NCBI RefSeq assembly: GCF_010906925.1 | Contig: NZ_VTVE01000001.1 | Coordinates: 434,001 to 498,000, forward strand | Source: Pseudobutyrivibrio xylanivorans | Lineage (GTDB): Bacteria > Bacillota > Clostridia > Lachnospirales > Lachnospiraceae | Direction: 5' to 3' | Length of the DNA: 64,000 nucleotides | Part shown: positions 1-8,089 of the stretch, piece after piece | How the letters are laid out: each line of letters starts with the position of its first letter | Position numbering within the stretch: the first letter of the stretch is position 1 | Notes under the pieces: model-generated | The model's input: the letters and a program-made list of their open reading frames with translations, nothing else | Told to the model about the DNA's origin: nothing | The model's database searches: none | Made by a program: the position numbers and the translations under genes

Positions 1-1073
1 AGGGGCTGATGGAGGCAGGAACGAAGGTGCTTGAGCCTTATTTCAAATTTGAGATCGCGGTGCCAGGGAATATGATTGGCCGCGTCATGACAGATATACA
101 AAATATGAATGGTACATTTGATGCTCCCGATGAAGCTGATGGAGTTTCTATTCTTGTAGGTCGCGCGCCAGCTAGCACTATTAGAAATTATCAGGTTCAG
201 CTTGCAACATTTACAAAGGGGGAGGGTAGAATATCCCTGATTTATGATGGTTATGATGCTTGTCACAATGAGGCAGAGGTAATCGAAGCGTCCGGATATA
301 ATCCAGATGAAGATGTAGATAATCCAGCTGCATCAGTTTTTTGCAGCCATGGTGCTGGAGATATTGTGCCTTGGTATGAGGTAAAGGAAAAGTGTCATGT
401 GCCATGTATGGTTGATAAAAATGCCACACAGGATTTTGACGAGATTCCAACAAAGCGCATGAATCACGGCGTGGATGAGTGGCTTGATCCAGATGAGATA
501 GATAAGATTCTTCATATGGCAACCCACAGTAATCACGGCAAGAATCCTAAAAAAGGCTGGCATTATGGCGATGGAGATAGAGTTCGCCGCGTTGACTCGG
601 ATTATGTTTACAAGGCGCCAAAGGAGATAAAGGCCAAGGAAAAATATCTTTTGGTGGATGGATACAATCTGATTTATGCATGGCCAGAGCTGAAGGAAGT
701 TTTGGATGTGAATCTAGATGGAGCCAGAGGAAAGCTTCTTGATATTCTTAGCAACTATAAGGCCATGACGGATTATAACGTAATTGCGGTATTTGATGCC
801 TATAGAGTAAAGGGGCACGAGGTCACAGCTTCTGACTATTTAAACATCCATCAGGTATTTACTGCGGAGGCTCAGACTGCAGATGCTTATATTGAGCGCT
901 TTACCCATGAACATGGCAAAAAATACGATATCACTGTTGTCACTTCAGATGGACTGGAGCAGGTCATTATCCGAGGTGCAGGAGCAAGACTTATTTCCTC
1001 CAGAGAATTTATCCAGGAAGTGGAGAAAAAAGCTGTAGAGCTGAGAAATATGTACGATATCGAAATGGACTAG
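1..1073 (+). CDS. TetM/EF-G-like translation factor C-terminus fused to NYN (YacP-type) RNase domain, 5'-partial
   Basis: The reading frame is open to the left edge, so the N-terminal GTPase part lies outside the window. The first visible ~120 residues resemble the EF-G domain IV/V region of TetM-type ribosomal protection factors (start like VLEPYFKFEIAVP, then GRVMTDIQNMNG). After a His/Asp-rich linker the last ~145 residues form a NYN/PIN-like domain: KYLLVDGYNLIYAW with the metal-binding Asp, then VFDAYRVKG and VVTSDGLEQ. In Bacillus the same NYN protein (YacP) is a separate gene between rlmB and sigH; in this window that place (58962-58979) is empty, which fits relocation into this fusion. 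Probable role: ribosome-associated GTPase linked to RNA cleavage. Not necessarily a tetracycline-resistance gene. Confidence 0.8.
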   Translation, partial: GLMEAGTKVLEPYFKFEIAVPGNMIGRVMTDIQNMNGTFDAPDEADGVSILVGRAPASTIRNYQVQLATFTKGEGRISLIYDGYDACHNEAEVIEASGYNPDEDVDNPAASVFCSHGAGDIVPWYEVKEKCHVPCMVDKNATQDFDEIPTKRMNHGVDEWLDPDEIDKILHMATHSNHGKNPKKGWHYGDGDRVRRVDSDYVYKAPKEIKAKEKYLLVDGYNLIYAWPELKEVLDVNLDGARGKLLDILSNYKAMTDYNVIAVFDAYRVKGHEVTASDYLNIHQVFTAEAQTADAYIERFTHEHGKKYDITVVTSDGLEQVIIRGAGARLISSREFIQEVEKKAVELRNMYDIEMD

Positions 1074-1081
1074 GGGGACGT

Positions 1082-1114
1082 AGAGTGTGTTGTGTATGCA
1101 GCACACTCTTTTTT
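1082..1114 (+). terminator. Rho-independent terminator after the translation factor-NYN gene
   Basis: An 11-bp stem with one G-T wobble (AGAGTGTGTTG / CAGCACACTCT) and a 6-nt loop is followed by six T residues, 8 bases after the stop codon. Confidence 0.85.
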
Positions 1115-1163
1115 GATGCTTTCATGGGAAAATGAATCAATAGGGAAGGATTAAACAAAAAGA

Positions 1164-1179
1164 GTTAGACAAGACTAAC
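1164..1179 (+). promoter_or_regulatory. Metal-regulator-like operator, GTTAG-N6-CTAAC (site 1)
   Basis: GTTAG (1164-1168), spacer ACAAGA, CTAAC (1175-1179): a perfect 16-bp interrupted palindrome 51 bases before the small ORF at 1231. The same palindrome with the same spacer length recurs at 3703, 7360 and 35560. The TTAG-N6-CTAA core has the geometry of DtxR/IdeR operators. The regulator itself is not in the window. Confidence 0.6.
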
Positions 1180-1230
1180 GGGAAGTAGTAATATGAAATC
1201 AGCAAAAAACTAATAGGGAGGAATTGAAAT

Positions 1231-1422
1231 ATGGGACTTTTTAAAAAGATAATGAATCAAACAAGAAAGCCACAAGGATTTCTTGGAGGAATGATGCTTG
1301 ATGGAATGAAATGTCACACTGTCAACGAAATCGAAAGTGCACTTTCAGTGGCAGGTTTTTCAAAGATAAAGACAGATCGTCACGAAAGCAAACCTTGGGT
1401 TACTGTAATCGCCAAGAAGTAA
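1231..1422 (+). pseudogene. 63-residue remnant of a class I SAM methyltransferase (internal deletion)
   Basis: Strong ribosome site GGGAGG precedes the ATG. Residues 1-27 (MGLFKKIMNQTRKPQGFLGG...) look like the N-terminal start of class I methyltransferases of ~200 residues common in Clostridia. Residues ~30-63 (AGFSKIKTDRHESKPWVTVIAKK) look like the C-terminal end of the same family. The SAM-binding middle is absent and the two ends are joined in frame, so the gene seems to have lost ~140 codons. It keeps a metal-operator-like palindrome upstream. It could still be expressed as a small protein, but catalysis is unlikely. Family match is from pattern recognition, not alignment. Confidence 0.55.
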
Positions 1423-1470
1423 TTTTTTTAGGAAAAAGTTTGGGTCAATTTATAAACTTATGGAGGCTAT

Positions 1471-2235
1471 ATGAGTGCTGATTATAAAAATTGGATGCCA
1501 AAGGAAATGATATATGGGACTCTGGCGGCGACGGCTGTGGTAGGCGTTGTTACAGCCATAGTAGGCCTTGATTCAATAATAGGAAAGGTGCTTTTGATTG
1601 TTACCATACTATGCGCATTTACAGTGCTTTGGATGTATTTGATGTACAAGGCTTTTTCTTATAATGGCTCAAGACAGCTGTCTAGACAGATAATAGAAGG
1701 GGTATCTTCCTATGTGAAAATCCCGGATGGTGGAGTGTGTCTTGATGTGGGATGTGGAAGTGGAGCACTTGCAATAGCTTGTGCTAAGAAAAATCCAAAT
1801 GCTGCAATCTTAGGAATTGATAGATGGGGGAAGGAATATTCTTCATTTAGCAAAGAACTATGTGAAAAGAACGCCTTGGCAGAAGGAGTTTCGAATATAG
1901 TATTTGAGCAGGGAGATGCATGCAAGCTAGAATTTGAAGATGAGAGTTTTGATGCTGTAACAAGCAACTACGTATACCATAATATTTCAAGTAAAGACAG
2001 ACATGAATTGCTTCTTGAGACCTTTAGAACTCTTAAGAAGGGCGGCACTTTTGTGATTCATGACATAATGTCAAAAAGCAAATATGGCAATATGGATGAG
2101 TTCGTTAAGCAGCTTAAAGATATGGGATATGAAGAGGTCAAGCTAATCGATACTACAAGTGGAATGTTTATGAATAAAACTGAAGCCACTTGGATGGGGC
2201 TTTCAGGTTCCAAAATTTTGATAGGAAAAAAGTAA
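1471..2235 (+). CDS. Membrane-anchored class I SAM-dependent methyltransferase
   Basis: 254 residues. Two hydrophobic segments (about residues 14-33 and 39-60) form an N-terminal membrane anchor. The catalytic domain follows with motif I VCLDVGCGSGALAIA (~residue 90), an acidic residue after the second strand (GIDRWG), VFEQGDACKLEFEDESFDAVTSN, and the post-motif LKKGGTFVIHD. The ribosome site TGGAGG is 5 bases from the ATG. It follows the methyltransferase remnant with a 48-base gap, probably in the same transcription unit and so under the operator at 1164. The substrate is unknown. It ends 4 bases from the convergent phosphopantetheinyl transferase. Confidence 0.8.
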   Translation: MSADYKNWMPKEMIYGTLAATAVVGVVTAIVGLDSIIGKVLLIVTILCAFTVLWMYLMYKAFSYNGSRQLSRQIIEGVSSYVKIPDGGVCLDVGCGSGALAIACAKKNPNAAILGIDRWGKEYSSFSKELCEKNALAEGVSNIVFEQGDACKLEFEDESFDAVTSNYVYHNISSKDRHELLLETFRTLKKGGTFVIHDIMSKSKYGNMDEFVKQLKDMGYEEVKLIDTTSGMFMNKTEATWMGLSGSKILIGKK

Positions 2236-2239
2236 AGCT

Positions 2240-2842
2240 CTATTTATTTAGTGTGCAAACAGAGCATACATATCCATCTTGTATAAATGTTTCAATATTC
2301 TCACATATAGGGGCAGCCAAAGTGTTTATGGATTTCAGGTCAACAGAAAGACCGGTTCCCATGCACTTTGTGTAGGCCTCTTTTTTTGTCCAAATTTCAA
2401 AGAATGCCTTTTCTTTATCAGAGGAGCTGTTAATATAGTCGGCCTCGGCAGGGTGGCAGACCATTTTCATGGTGTTAAATGGTGCCTTGCGGATTCGTTC
2501 CACATCAACGCCTATTGTCGAATCTGTAGAAAGCCCCATAAGAACTGCTCCCTTGGTATGAGAAAAATTAAAGTCCAGAGGAGTATCTGTCCTTGGCGCA
2601 GACAATGTAGGCTTTTTCATATAGGGGCAGTCAAATACCAGCTCATCATTTTTGATACCGGTCTCCCTTACAATGGCAAGCCTTGTGATTATAGCAGCGT
2701 AGAGGGAAAGCATTCTATCTGATTCAAATTTATATCTATTAATTTTTTCTCTGCGCTCAGCAGAAACGAAACCGGATAAATAATCATGTACCGGTCCCCA
2801 GTTTTCAGTATTGTCTTTAAGAAAATAAACTTTTGTACTCAT
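2240..2842 (-). CDS. Sfp-type 4'-phosphopantetheinyl transferase
   Basis: 200 residues, the usual length of this family. It transfers the phosphopantetheine arm of CoA to the conserved serine of carrier proteins, turning apo-NRPS into the active form. Hallmarks are visible: FNFSHTKG (~92), the Mg-binding IGVDVERIR (~110), and FFEIWTKKEAYTK (~148). It lies next to the NRPS locus on the opposite strand and is the obvious activator of ArCP Ser39, PCP1 and PCP2. No clear Shine-Dalgarno precedes the ATG at 2842, so translation may be weak or start differently. A repeat and the tetR promoter separate it from the next gene. Confidence 0.9.
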   Translation of the reverse strand: MSTKVYFLKDNTENWGPVHDYLSGFVSAERREKINRYKFESDRMLSLYAAIITRLAIVRETGIKNDELVFDCPYMKKPTLSAPRTDTPLDFNFSHTKGAVLMGLSTDSTIGVDVERIRKAPFNTMKMVCHPAEADYINSSSDKEKAFFEIWTKKEAYTKCMGTGLSVDLKSINTLAAPICENIETFIQDGYVCSVCTLNK

Positions 2843-2879
2843 GGTATTGATAATAATACAAATTAGGATGGAAGAAAAG

Positions 2880-2960
2880 TGGACCAGGGGGACGGGGTTA
2901 GTGGGTCATTTTCAAGGGGATTGTCAGAAAATGGCCCACTAACCCCGTCCCCCTGGTCCA
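2880..2960. repeat. REP/REPIN-like palindromic repeat, copy 1 (81 bp)
   Basis: Near-perfect inverted repeat: the left arm starts TGGACCAGGGGGACGGGG and the right arm ends CCCCGTCCCCCTGGTCCA, ~34 bp per arm with a short TCA-flanked loop. Nearly identical to copy 2 at 7206-7286; related sites at 29044, 33397, 36880 and 37419. All are intergenic. Similar G-rich palindromes in Lachnospiraceae are thought to be moved by REP-associated tyrosine transposases; none is in the window. Confidence 0.85.
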
Positions 2961-2969
2961 TATCTACAC

Positions 2970-3020
2970 TTGACAAAAATTGGGAATAGTGATAAACCTA
3001 TTATCGATAATTGAATTATC
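2970..3020 (+). promoter_or_regulatory. Promoter and probable autoregulatory operator of the first tetR gene
   Basis: TTGACA at 2970-2975 is a perfect -35 box; a weak -10 lies at ~2991-2998. Just downstream is the perfect 15-bp palindrome GATAAT-TGA-ATTATC (3006-3020), 23 bases before the ATG. Size and position fit autorepression by the TetR encoded at 3043. Confidence 0.55.
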
Positions 3021-3042
3021 AGTGAGAGAAAGGATGTAAATC

Positions 3043-3657
3043 ATGTCGGTACGTGATACAAGTATAGATCCTCGGCTTCTTGAAAGTGCAAAAGCCGAGT
3101 TTATGAAAAGGGGCTTTTTAAAGGCCGAGCTTAAGACCATTTGTGATAATGCAGGGGTTACAACAGGAGCCGTATACAAGAGATATAAGGGCAAGGAAGA
3201 GCTTTTTTGCGCAGTTGTGGAGGAGGCTGTTCTTGCATTTAAAGAATTTATAGGAGAACGTTCAAGATTAGATTTTTCAGCCATGACTGATGACGAGGTG
3301 AAAAATACTTGGGTTATGAATGAAAAATATACACTTGATGTGTTCAAGATGATTTGGGATTACAGGGATGAATTTGCATTACTGCTGGAAAAATCTGCAG
3401 GCACAATCTATGAAGATTACAGGCATGATTTTTCTTCTCAGATGACAGAAGCTTACATGAAATATTACAAGGAAGCGAGAAAAAGAGGTCTTGCAAATGT
3501 TGAGATAACCAAGCAGGAAATGCATGTGCTTTGCACATCCTTCTGGAATTCTATATATGAGCCTTTTATCCATGGTATGTCATGGAAGGAGATAGAGAGT
3601 CATTGCAAAGTTCTATGTCGATTTTTTGATTGGGCAAATGCAATCGGACTTAAATGA
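3043..3657 (+). CDS. TetR/AcrR-family regulator (first copy)
   Basis: 204 residues. The N-terminal helix-turn-helix is clear: LLESAKAEFMKRGFLKAELKTICDNAGVTTGAVYKRYKGKEELF (residues ~11-55). The rest is a divergent all-helical ligand-binding domain. It shares N-terminal wording with the second TetR at 22678 (AKAEFM..GFL), so the two are probably paralogues guarding the two exporter pairs. Likely controls itself through the 3006-3020 palindrome and perhaps the exporters downstream. A GCCGTC-GAAA-GACGGC hairpin separates it from the exporter operon. The inducer could be the metallophore or a toxic intermediate; that is inference. Confidence 0.85.
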   Translation: MSVRDTSIDPRLLESAKAEFMKRGFLKAELKTICDNAGVTTGAVYKRYKGKEELFCAVVEEAVLAFKEFIGERSRLDFSAMTDDEVKNTWVMNEKYTLDVFKMIWDYRDEFALLLEKSAGTIYEDYRHDFSSQMTEAYMKYYKEARKRGLANVEITKQEMHVLCTSFWNSIYEPFIHGMSWKEIESHCKVLCRFFDWANAIGLK

Positions 3658-3669
3658 AAATGAAATTAG

Positions 3670-3688
3670 GCCGTCGAAAGACGGCTTA
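3670..3688 (+). terminator. Short GNRA-loop hairpin after tetR, weak terminator
   Basis: GCCGTC-GAAA-GACGGC stem-loop (3670-3685) followed by TTAAAAT. The T tract is poor, so it is more likely a partial terminator or RNA-stability element than a full stop. Confidence 0.45.
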
Positions 3689-3702
3689 AAATAAACACTA
3701 TG

Positions 3703-3718
3703 GTTAGTTAAAACTAAC
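3703..3718 (+). promoter_or_regulatory. Metal-regulator-like operator, GTTAG-N6-CTAAC (site 2)
   Basis: GTTAG (3703-3707), TTAAAA, CTAAC (3714-3718), perfect palindrome 15 bases before the exporter ATG at 3734 and directly against its ribosome site AAGGAG. A bound repressor would block transcription of the exporter pair. Confidence 0.65.
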
Positions 3719-3733
3719 ATGGAAGGAGAAAAA

Positions 3734-5476
3734 ATGTTTAAAAAAGTGGCTCCTTATATAGGAGAGTACAAGAAATACACAATATGGGCTGTTATAGCTA
3801 TGTGTATTGGTATTGTGGCAAGCGTAATGCCATATTATTTCCTTTATCAAATTATTTCACCCCTTACCAAGGGCGAGAGTATTAGTTTTCAATTTGTAAT
3901 GCTAAGGGTATTGGCTGTTGCTATTTGCGAGGTTATCTACTCTTTCTCGTATGTGCAGGGACTTACATTTTCTCACATAAGTGCCTATAACACTTTGAAA
4001 AATTTGAGAGTTTCTCTTCAAGGGAAACTGGAGAAACAATCCCTTGGTAATATCCAAAATTTGGGCACAGGTCGTATTAAGAAGGTCTTTACAGACGACA
4101 TCGATATGATAGAGCTACTGCTTGCTCATGCTATTCCAGAGGGAATTGCAAATATTGTTGTGCCACTTCTAATCATTATCCTTATGTTTATCTGTGATTT
4201 TAGGCTAGGACTTTTATCACTTGTTCCACTTGTAGTTGGCATGTTTGCCATGAGCATGATGATGAAACAAGGTTACTCAAAGATGAATGCCTACTACGAA
4301 TCAGCGGCAAAGATGAACAACACAATTATTGAATACGTAAATGGTATGGAAGTTGTAAAGGTATTCAATAAGGATGGAGATTCATACAAGAAGTTTGGGG
4401 AAGTGGTTAGAAATTATCGCGATTTCACCATTGCCTGGTACAAGGCCTGCTGGCCATGGATGGCAATGTATTCAAGCGTTCTTCCTTGTCTTACGCTTTT
4501 AATTCTTCCTGTTGGAGCATTATGGGTTATTACAGGAAGCCTTGCTCTTGATAAATTAATTCTAGTTATTTGTATGTCATTTGCAGTAGGACCATCTTTG
4601 CTGAAGGCGCTCAATTTTGCTGGCAAGTTTCCACAGCTTGATTATAAGATTACAGAGCTTGAAAATCTCATGGATAAACCACCTCTTAATGAGGGCAATG
4701 CACCTTTTAAAGGAACTGACAGAAATATCGTATTTGAAAATGTTAAGTTTTCTTACGAAGACAAAGAAGTATTACATGGTGTAAATCTTGAATTAAAACA
4801 GAATACTACAACGGCTCTTGTTGGAGAATCGGGAAGCGGCAAGTCTACACTGGCAAAGCTACTGGTCCATTACTATGACATAGATGGCGGACGTATAACA
4901 ATCGGTGGGCAGGATATAACAGACATGTCCCTTGAGGCCTTAAACAATGAGGTATCTTACGTTTCTCAGGAGCAATTCCTTTTTAACACAACTCTCTATG
5001 AGAATATTTTGATTGGAAGACCTAATGCCTCACGGGAGGAAGTTTTGGATGCAGCCAGAAGAGCGCAGTGTGATGAATTCTTAGAGAGACTTCCAAATGG
5101 AATTGAAACTCTTGCCGGAGATGGTGGAAAGCAGCTTTCAGGTGGTGAGAGGCAGCGTATTTCTTTGGCCAGAGCAATTCTTAAAGATGCACCAATTATT
5201 GTATTGGATGAAGCTACTGCATTTATGGATCCAGAGAATGAGGAAAAATTAAATGCAGCCATCGATGAAATCACAAAGGATAAAACGGTACTTGTTATTG
5301 CCCACAGACTTTCTACAGTAAAAAATGCAGACAAGATTTGTGTTATGAAGGAAGGTCAGTGTATAGCTGCTGATAAGCATGACAAGCTTCTTGAAAGTTG
5401 TCCAGAGTATAAAAAATTCTGGGATGCATCAGTAAGTGCAAGTACATGGAAGATTAAGGGGGAAAAGGCATGTTAA
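3734..5476 (+). CDS. Half-size ABC transporter (membrane domain + ATPase), first pair, subunit A
   Basis: 580 residues from the ATG at 3734, chosen because AAGGAG lies 5 bases upstream; an in-frame ATG at 3719 would overlap the operator. Six membrane helices occupy ~residues 12-310. The ATPase domain has Walker A GESGSGKST (~364), signature LSGGERQR, Walker B IIVLDEATAFMDPENE and the switch His in VIAHRLSTV. It overlaps the next gene by 7 bases and should form a heterodimer with it. By fold and context the pair resembles YbtP/YbtQ, IrtA/IrtB and PchH/PchI, transporters of exporter fold in siderophore loci that often work as importers. Direction cannot be told from sequence. Confidence 0.85.
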   Translation: MFKKVAPYIGEYKKYTIWAVIAMCIGIVASVMPYYFLYQIISPLTKGESISFQFVMLRVLAVAICEVIYSFSYVQGLTFSHISAYNTLKNLRVSLQGKLEKQSLGNIQNLGTGRIKKVFTDDIDMIELLLAHAIPEGIANIVVPLLIIILMFICDFRLGLLSLVPLVVGMFAMSMMMKQGYSKMNAYYESAAKMNNTIIEYVNGMEVVKVFNKDGDSYKKFGEVVRNYRDFTIAWYKACWPWMAMYSSVLPCLTLLILPVGALWVITGSLALDKLILVICMSFAVGPSLLKALNFAGKFPQLDYKITELENLMDKPPLNEGNAPFKGTDRNIVFENVKFSYEDKEVLHGVNLELKQNTTTALVGESGSGKSTLAKLLVHYYDIDGGRITIGGQDITDMSLEALNNEVSYVSQEQFLFNTTLYENILIGRPNASREEVLDAARRAQCDEFLERLPNGIETLAGDGGKQLSGGERQRISLARAILKDAPIIVLDEATAFMDPENEEKLNAAIDEITKDKTVLVIAHRLSTVKNADKICVMKEGQCIAADKHDKLLESCPEYKKFWDASVSASTWKIKGEKAC

Positions 5477-7200
5477 AGATATTACATAGAATAGTTGCTA
5501 TGACAGGGATTTATAGCAGTCGAATTAGAGCCTCATATATAACATCATTTATCAAGGGTGTAATGATGAAAATACCTCTTATTCTCAGCTTTTTTGCTAT
5601 AAGCTTTTTCATGGAAGGCACTATGGATAAGAGTAAATGCTTGTATCTGGGAATTGGAATTGTTGCAAGTATTGTGCTTGAAGCGGTATTTGAGCATATA
5701 ACAAATGTGCTTCAATCTGCCACAGGCTATATGGTATTTGCGGACATGAGAATGAGACTCGGCGACCATTTGAGAAAGCTTCCTATGGGATATTTCACAG
5801 AAGGAAATATTGGAAAAATAAGTGCTGTTCTTGCAACGGATATGGTTTTCATTGAAGAAAATTGTATGGGTGTTTTATCGGAACTAGTTTCATTTATTAT
5901 TTCTCAGGGAATAATGATTGTAATGATGTTTGTGATGGATTTCAGACTTGGTCTACTATCAGTGCTCATTGTTGGGGCATTTATAGTTGTAGGAAACTTA
6001 ATGCTTAAAACTACTTTGAAGCACTCTGTTATCAAACAAGAAGGTGCAGAGTCCCTTACAGAGGAGGTTCTTGATTTTGCAGAAGGTATAGGAATTATTA
6101 AGTCCTTCAACATGCTTGGTGACAAGTCTAAGCGACTTTCAGATGAATTCGAAAAAAGCTGCAGAGAAAGTATTCATTTTGAAATAGCATATGGACCATG
6201 GGCGAGAATGCTTTATCTTACATTTGGAATTGGAACATCCCTGATGCTTGTTTTATCAGGAATTTTATATTCAGGCGGAGAACTATCATCTTTGTATATG
6301 ATAGGAATGGTTTTGTTCCTTTTCGATTTATTTGTATCGATTAAAAGCTACTATGGACAGATGGCGCGTCTTACCGTAACAAATGCAAGTCTTGATAGAA
6401 TAGAAGAGGTATTTGCGGCAGAAGAGCTTAAGGATAGCGGCAAGGAAACTTTATCTGATAAGGTTAAGGTACAGGATGAAGAAGCTGAGATAGAATACAA
6501 GGGCGTAAACTTCGGCTATACCCAAAAGGATGTACTCAAAAATGTATCATTTAAAGTAAAGAAGGGTGAGATGACAGCCTTGGTTGGGCCATCCGGCGGA
6601 GGAAAGTCAACAATAGCATCTCTTCTTGCAAGATTCTGGGATATCAAGGAGGGAAGCATTTCTGTTAGAGGCAAAGATATAAAAAATGTGTCTCTTGGTA
6701 GTCTGATGGATCAGATAAGTATGGTATTCCAGCGAGTTTATCTTTTCCAGGATACTGTATATAACAATATCGCGATAGGAAGACCTGACGCCACAAAAGA
6801 GGAAGTAATGGAGGCTGCAAAAAAGGCTAGATGCTATGACTTTATAATGGAGCTACCTGAGGGATTTGATACAGTAATTGGTGAAGGTGGAGCATCCCTT
6901 TCCGGTGGAGAAAAGCAGAGAATTTCTATTGCAAGATGTATTCTCAAGGATTCTCCAATAGTAATTCTAGATGAGGCTACAGCAAGTGTAGATGCAGATA
7001 ATGAAAGAGCTATTCAAGAGGCAATATCAGAGCTTTGCAAGGATAAGACACTTCTTGTTATAGCCCATAGACTAAAGACAATAAAGGACGCAGATCAAAT
7101 TCTTGTTGTATCTGATGGTGAAATCATAGAAAGAGGAAACCATGATTCTTTGATACAACAAGATGGAGTATACACCCGTATGGTTTCACTACAAGCATAG
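5470..7200 (+). CDS. Half-size ABC transporter, first pair, subunit B
   Basis: 576 residues. The ATG lies inside the end of the upstream partner (GGCATGTTAA junction), so translation is coupled. Membrane domain ~residues 10-310, with Walker A GPSGGGKST, signature LSGGEKQR, Walker B PIVILDEATASVDADNE and VIAHRLKTI. Probable heterodimer partner of the 3734 product. The gene is followed 5 bases later by a REP-like palindrome with a T tract that can end the transcript. The junction and domain plan match the second exporter pair (23297/25102), pointing to duplication within the locus. Confidence 0.85.
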   Translation: MLKILHRIVAMTGIYSSRIRASYITSFIKGVMMKIPLILSFFAISFFMEGTMDKSKCLYLGIGIVASIVLEAVFEHITNVLQSATGYMVFADMRMRLGDHLRKLPMGYFTEGNIGKISAVLATDMVFIEENCMGVLSELVSFIISQGIMIVMMFVMDFRLGLLSVLIVGAFIVVGNLMLKTTLKHSVIKQEGAESLTEEVLDFAEGIGIIKSFNMLGDKSKRLSDEFEKSCRESIHFEIAYGPWARMLYLTFGIGTSLMLVLSGILYSGGELSSLYMIGMVLFLFDLFVSIKSYYGQMARLTVTNASLDRIEEVFAAEELKDSGKETLSDKVKVQDEEAEIEYKGVNFGYTQKDVLKNVSFKVKKGEMTALVGPSGGGKSTIASLLARFWDIKEGSISVRGKDIKNVSLGSLMDQISMVFQRVYLFQDTVYNNIAIGRPDATKEEVMEAAKKARCYDFIMELPEGFDTVIGEGGASLSGGEKQRISIARCILKDSPIVILDEATASVDADNERAIQEAISELCKDKTLLVIAHRLKTIKDADQILVVSDGEIIERGNHDSLIQQDGVYTRMVSLQA

Positions 7201-7205
7201 TGGAG

Positions 7206-7297
7206 TGGACCAGGGGGACGGGGTTAGTGGGTCATTTTCAAGGAAATTGTCAGAAAATGGCCCACTAACCCCGTCCCCCTGGTCCATCTTTTTTTTA
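7206..7297 (+). repeat. REP/REPIN-like palindrome, copy 2, acting as a terminator
   Basis: 81-bp inverted repeat (7206-7286) nearly identical to 2880-2960, only a few loop bases differing. It is followed by T-C-T8, so on the + strand it forms a long GC-rich hairpin with a U tract just after the exporter operon. Confidence 0.8.
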
Positions 7298-7323
7298 TTG
7301 ATAATTTTTATTGCGTATATTTA

Positions 7324-7375
7324 TTGACAAAATAGGTGAGTTAGTGTACTTTATACGAGGTTAGTATAAGCTAAC
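7324..7375 (+). promoter_or_regulatory. Promoter with metal-regulator-like operator (site 3) before the ECF operon
   Basis: TTGACA at 7324-7329 and TACTTT at 7347-7352 (17-bp spacing) form a plausible promoter. GTTAG (7360-7364), TATAAG, CTAAC (7371-7375) overlaps the expected transcription start. A lone GTTAG half-site overlaps the core promoter at 7340-7344. Confidence 0.65.
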
Positions 7376-7408
7376 AGAAATTAGAAAAGGCTATAGGCGG
7401 TAAGTATT

Positions 7409-8089
7409 TTGAAAGCTGTAAAAATAAACCCGATTGTTTTAATCATCATAAATATAATAGCACCATCCATGTATATATTTATGAGTGGTAAGTATTTGCA
7501 AATTTACCTTTTGGTATTTGCATCTGCGTTGTTTATCTTAATGGGAAGATTTAAAAGATTAGCAGGATTTTGGGTTGTATATGCTCTGATGATGGGACTT
7601 TACTATTTGACAATGCAGAGTAAAGGAACAGAGTTTTTAGGACTTTTTATAATTGTCATAGTTCAATCGGTTCCATGCATAGCGCTGGCTACTATTTTAG
7701 TGACAAAGTACAATTCGGCTCAGCTGCTTTCGGCTCTTGAGACAATGCACATTCCGAGAGTTTTGGTGGTGGCAGTTACTATCACCCTTAAATATATTCC
7801 TACATTTAGAAGAGAGTTTTCATACATAACAGAATCAATGAGACTTCGAGGAATTGGGTTCACATGGAAACAGCCTGTGAAAAGTTTTCAGTATTTTATA
7901 GTTCCTCAGCTGTTTCGATGCGCTGCTCTTGCAGAGGAAGTTACGGCGGCAGGCCTGGTAAAAGGTATAGATGCTCCTATGAGAAGAACATCTTATTACG
8001 AGGAAAAAGTCACATTTATTGATGCGTTAGTCCTTATAGTATTCGCTGCAGGACTAGCTGGAGGTTTTGTATGGAAGCAAATGTTATAA
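7409..8089 (+). CDS. ECF transporter T component (CbiQ-like transmembrane protein)
   Basis: 226 residues from a TTG start preceded by AGGCGG at 8 bases. It has about five membrane helices and the cytoplasmic coupling region typical of EcfT: FRREFSYITESMRLRGIGFTWKQ and LVKGIDAPMRRTSYYE, with the short Arg-rich motifs that dock on the ATPases. It is the first gene of an operon T - fused A/A - S, overlapping the ATPase gene by 19 bases. With them it would form an energy-coupling-factor importer. The operator at 7360 suggests metal-dependent expression. Confidence 0.8.
   Translation: MKAVKINPIVLIIINIIAPSMYIFMSGKYLQIYLLVFASALFILMGRFKRLAGFWVVYALMMGLYYLTMQSKGTEFLGLFIIVIVQSVPCIALATILVTKYNSAQLLSALETMHIPRVLVVAVTITLKYIPTFRREFSYITESMRLRGIGFTWKQPVKSFQYFIVPQLFRCAALAEEVTAAGLVKGIDAPMRRTSYYEEKVTFIDALVLIVFAAGLAGGFVWKQML

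Noticed and set aside
1-1073. Tetracycline-resistance gene
   Set aside because: Only the C-terminal part is visible and it is fused to a NYN domain; resistance cannot be claimed.
2880-2960. CRISPR or attachment site in the palindromic repeats
   Set aside because: The copies are isolated, palindromic and have no regular spacers, integrase or tRNA nearby.
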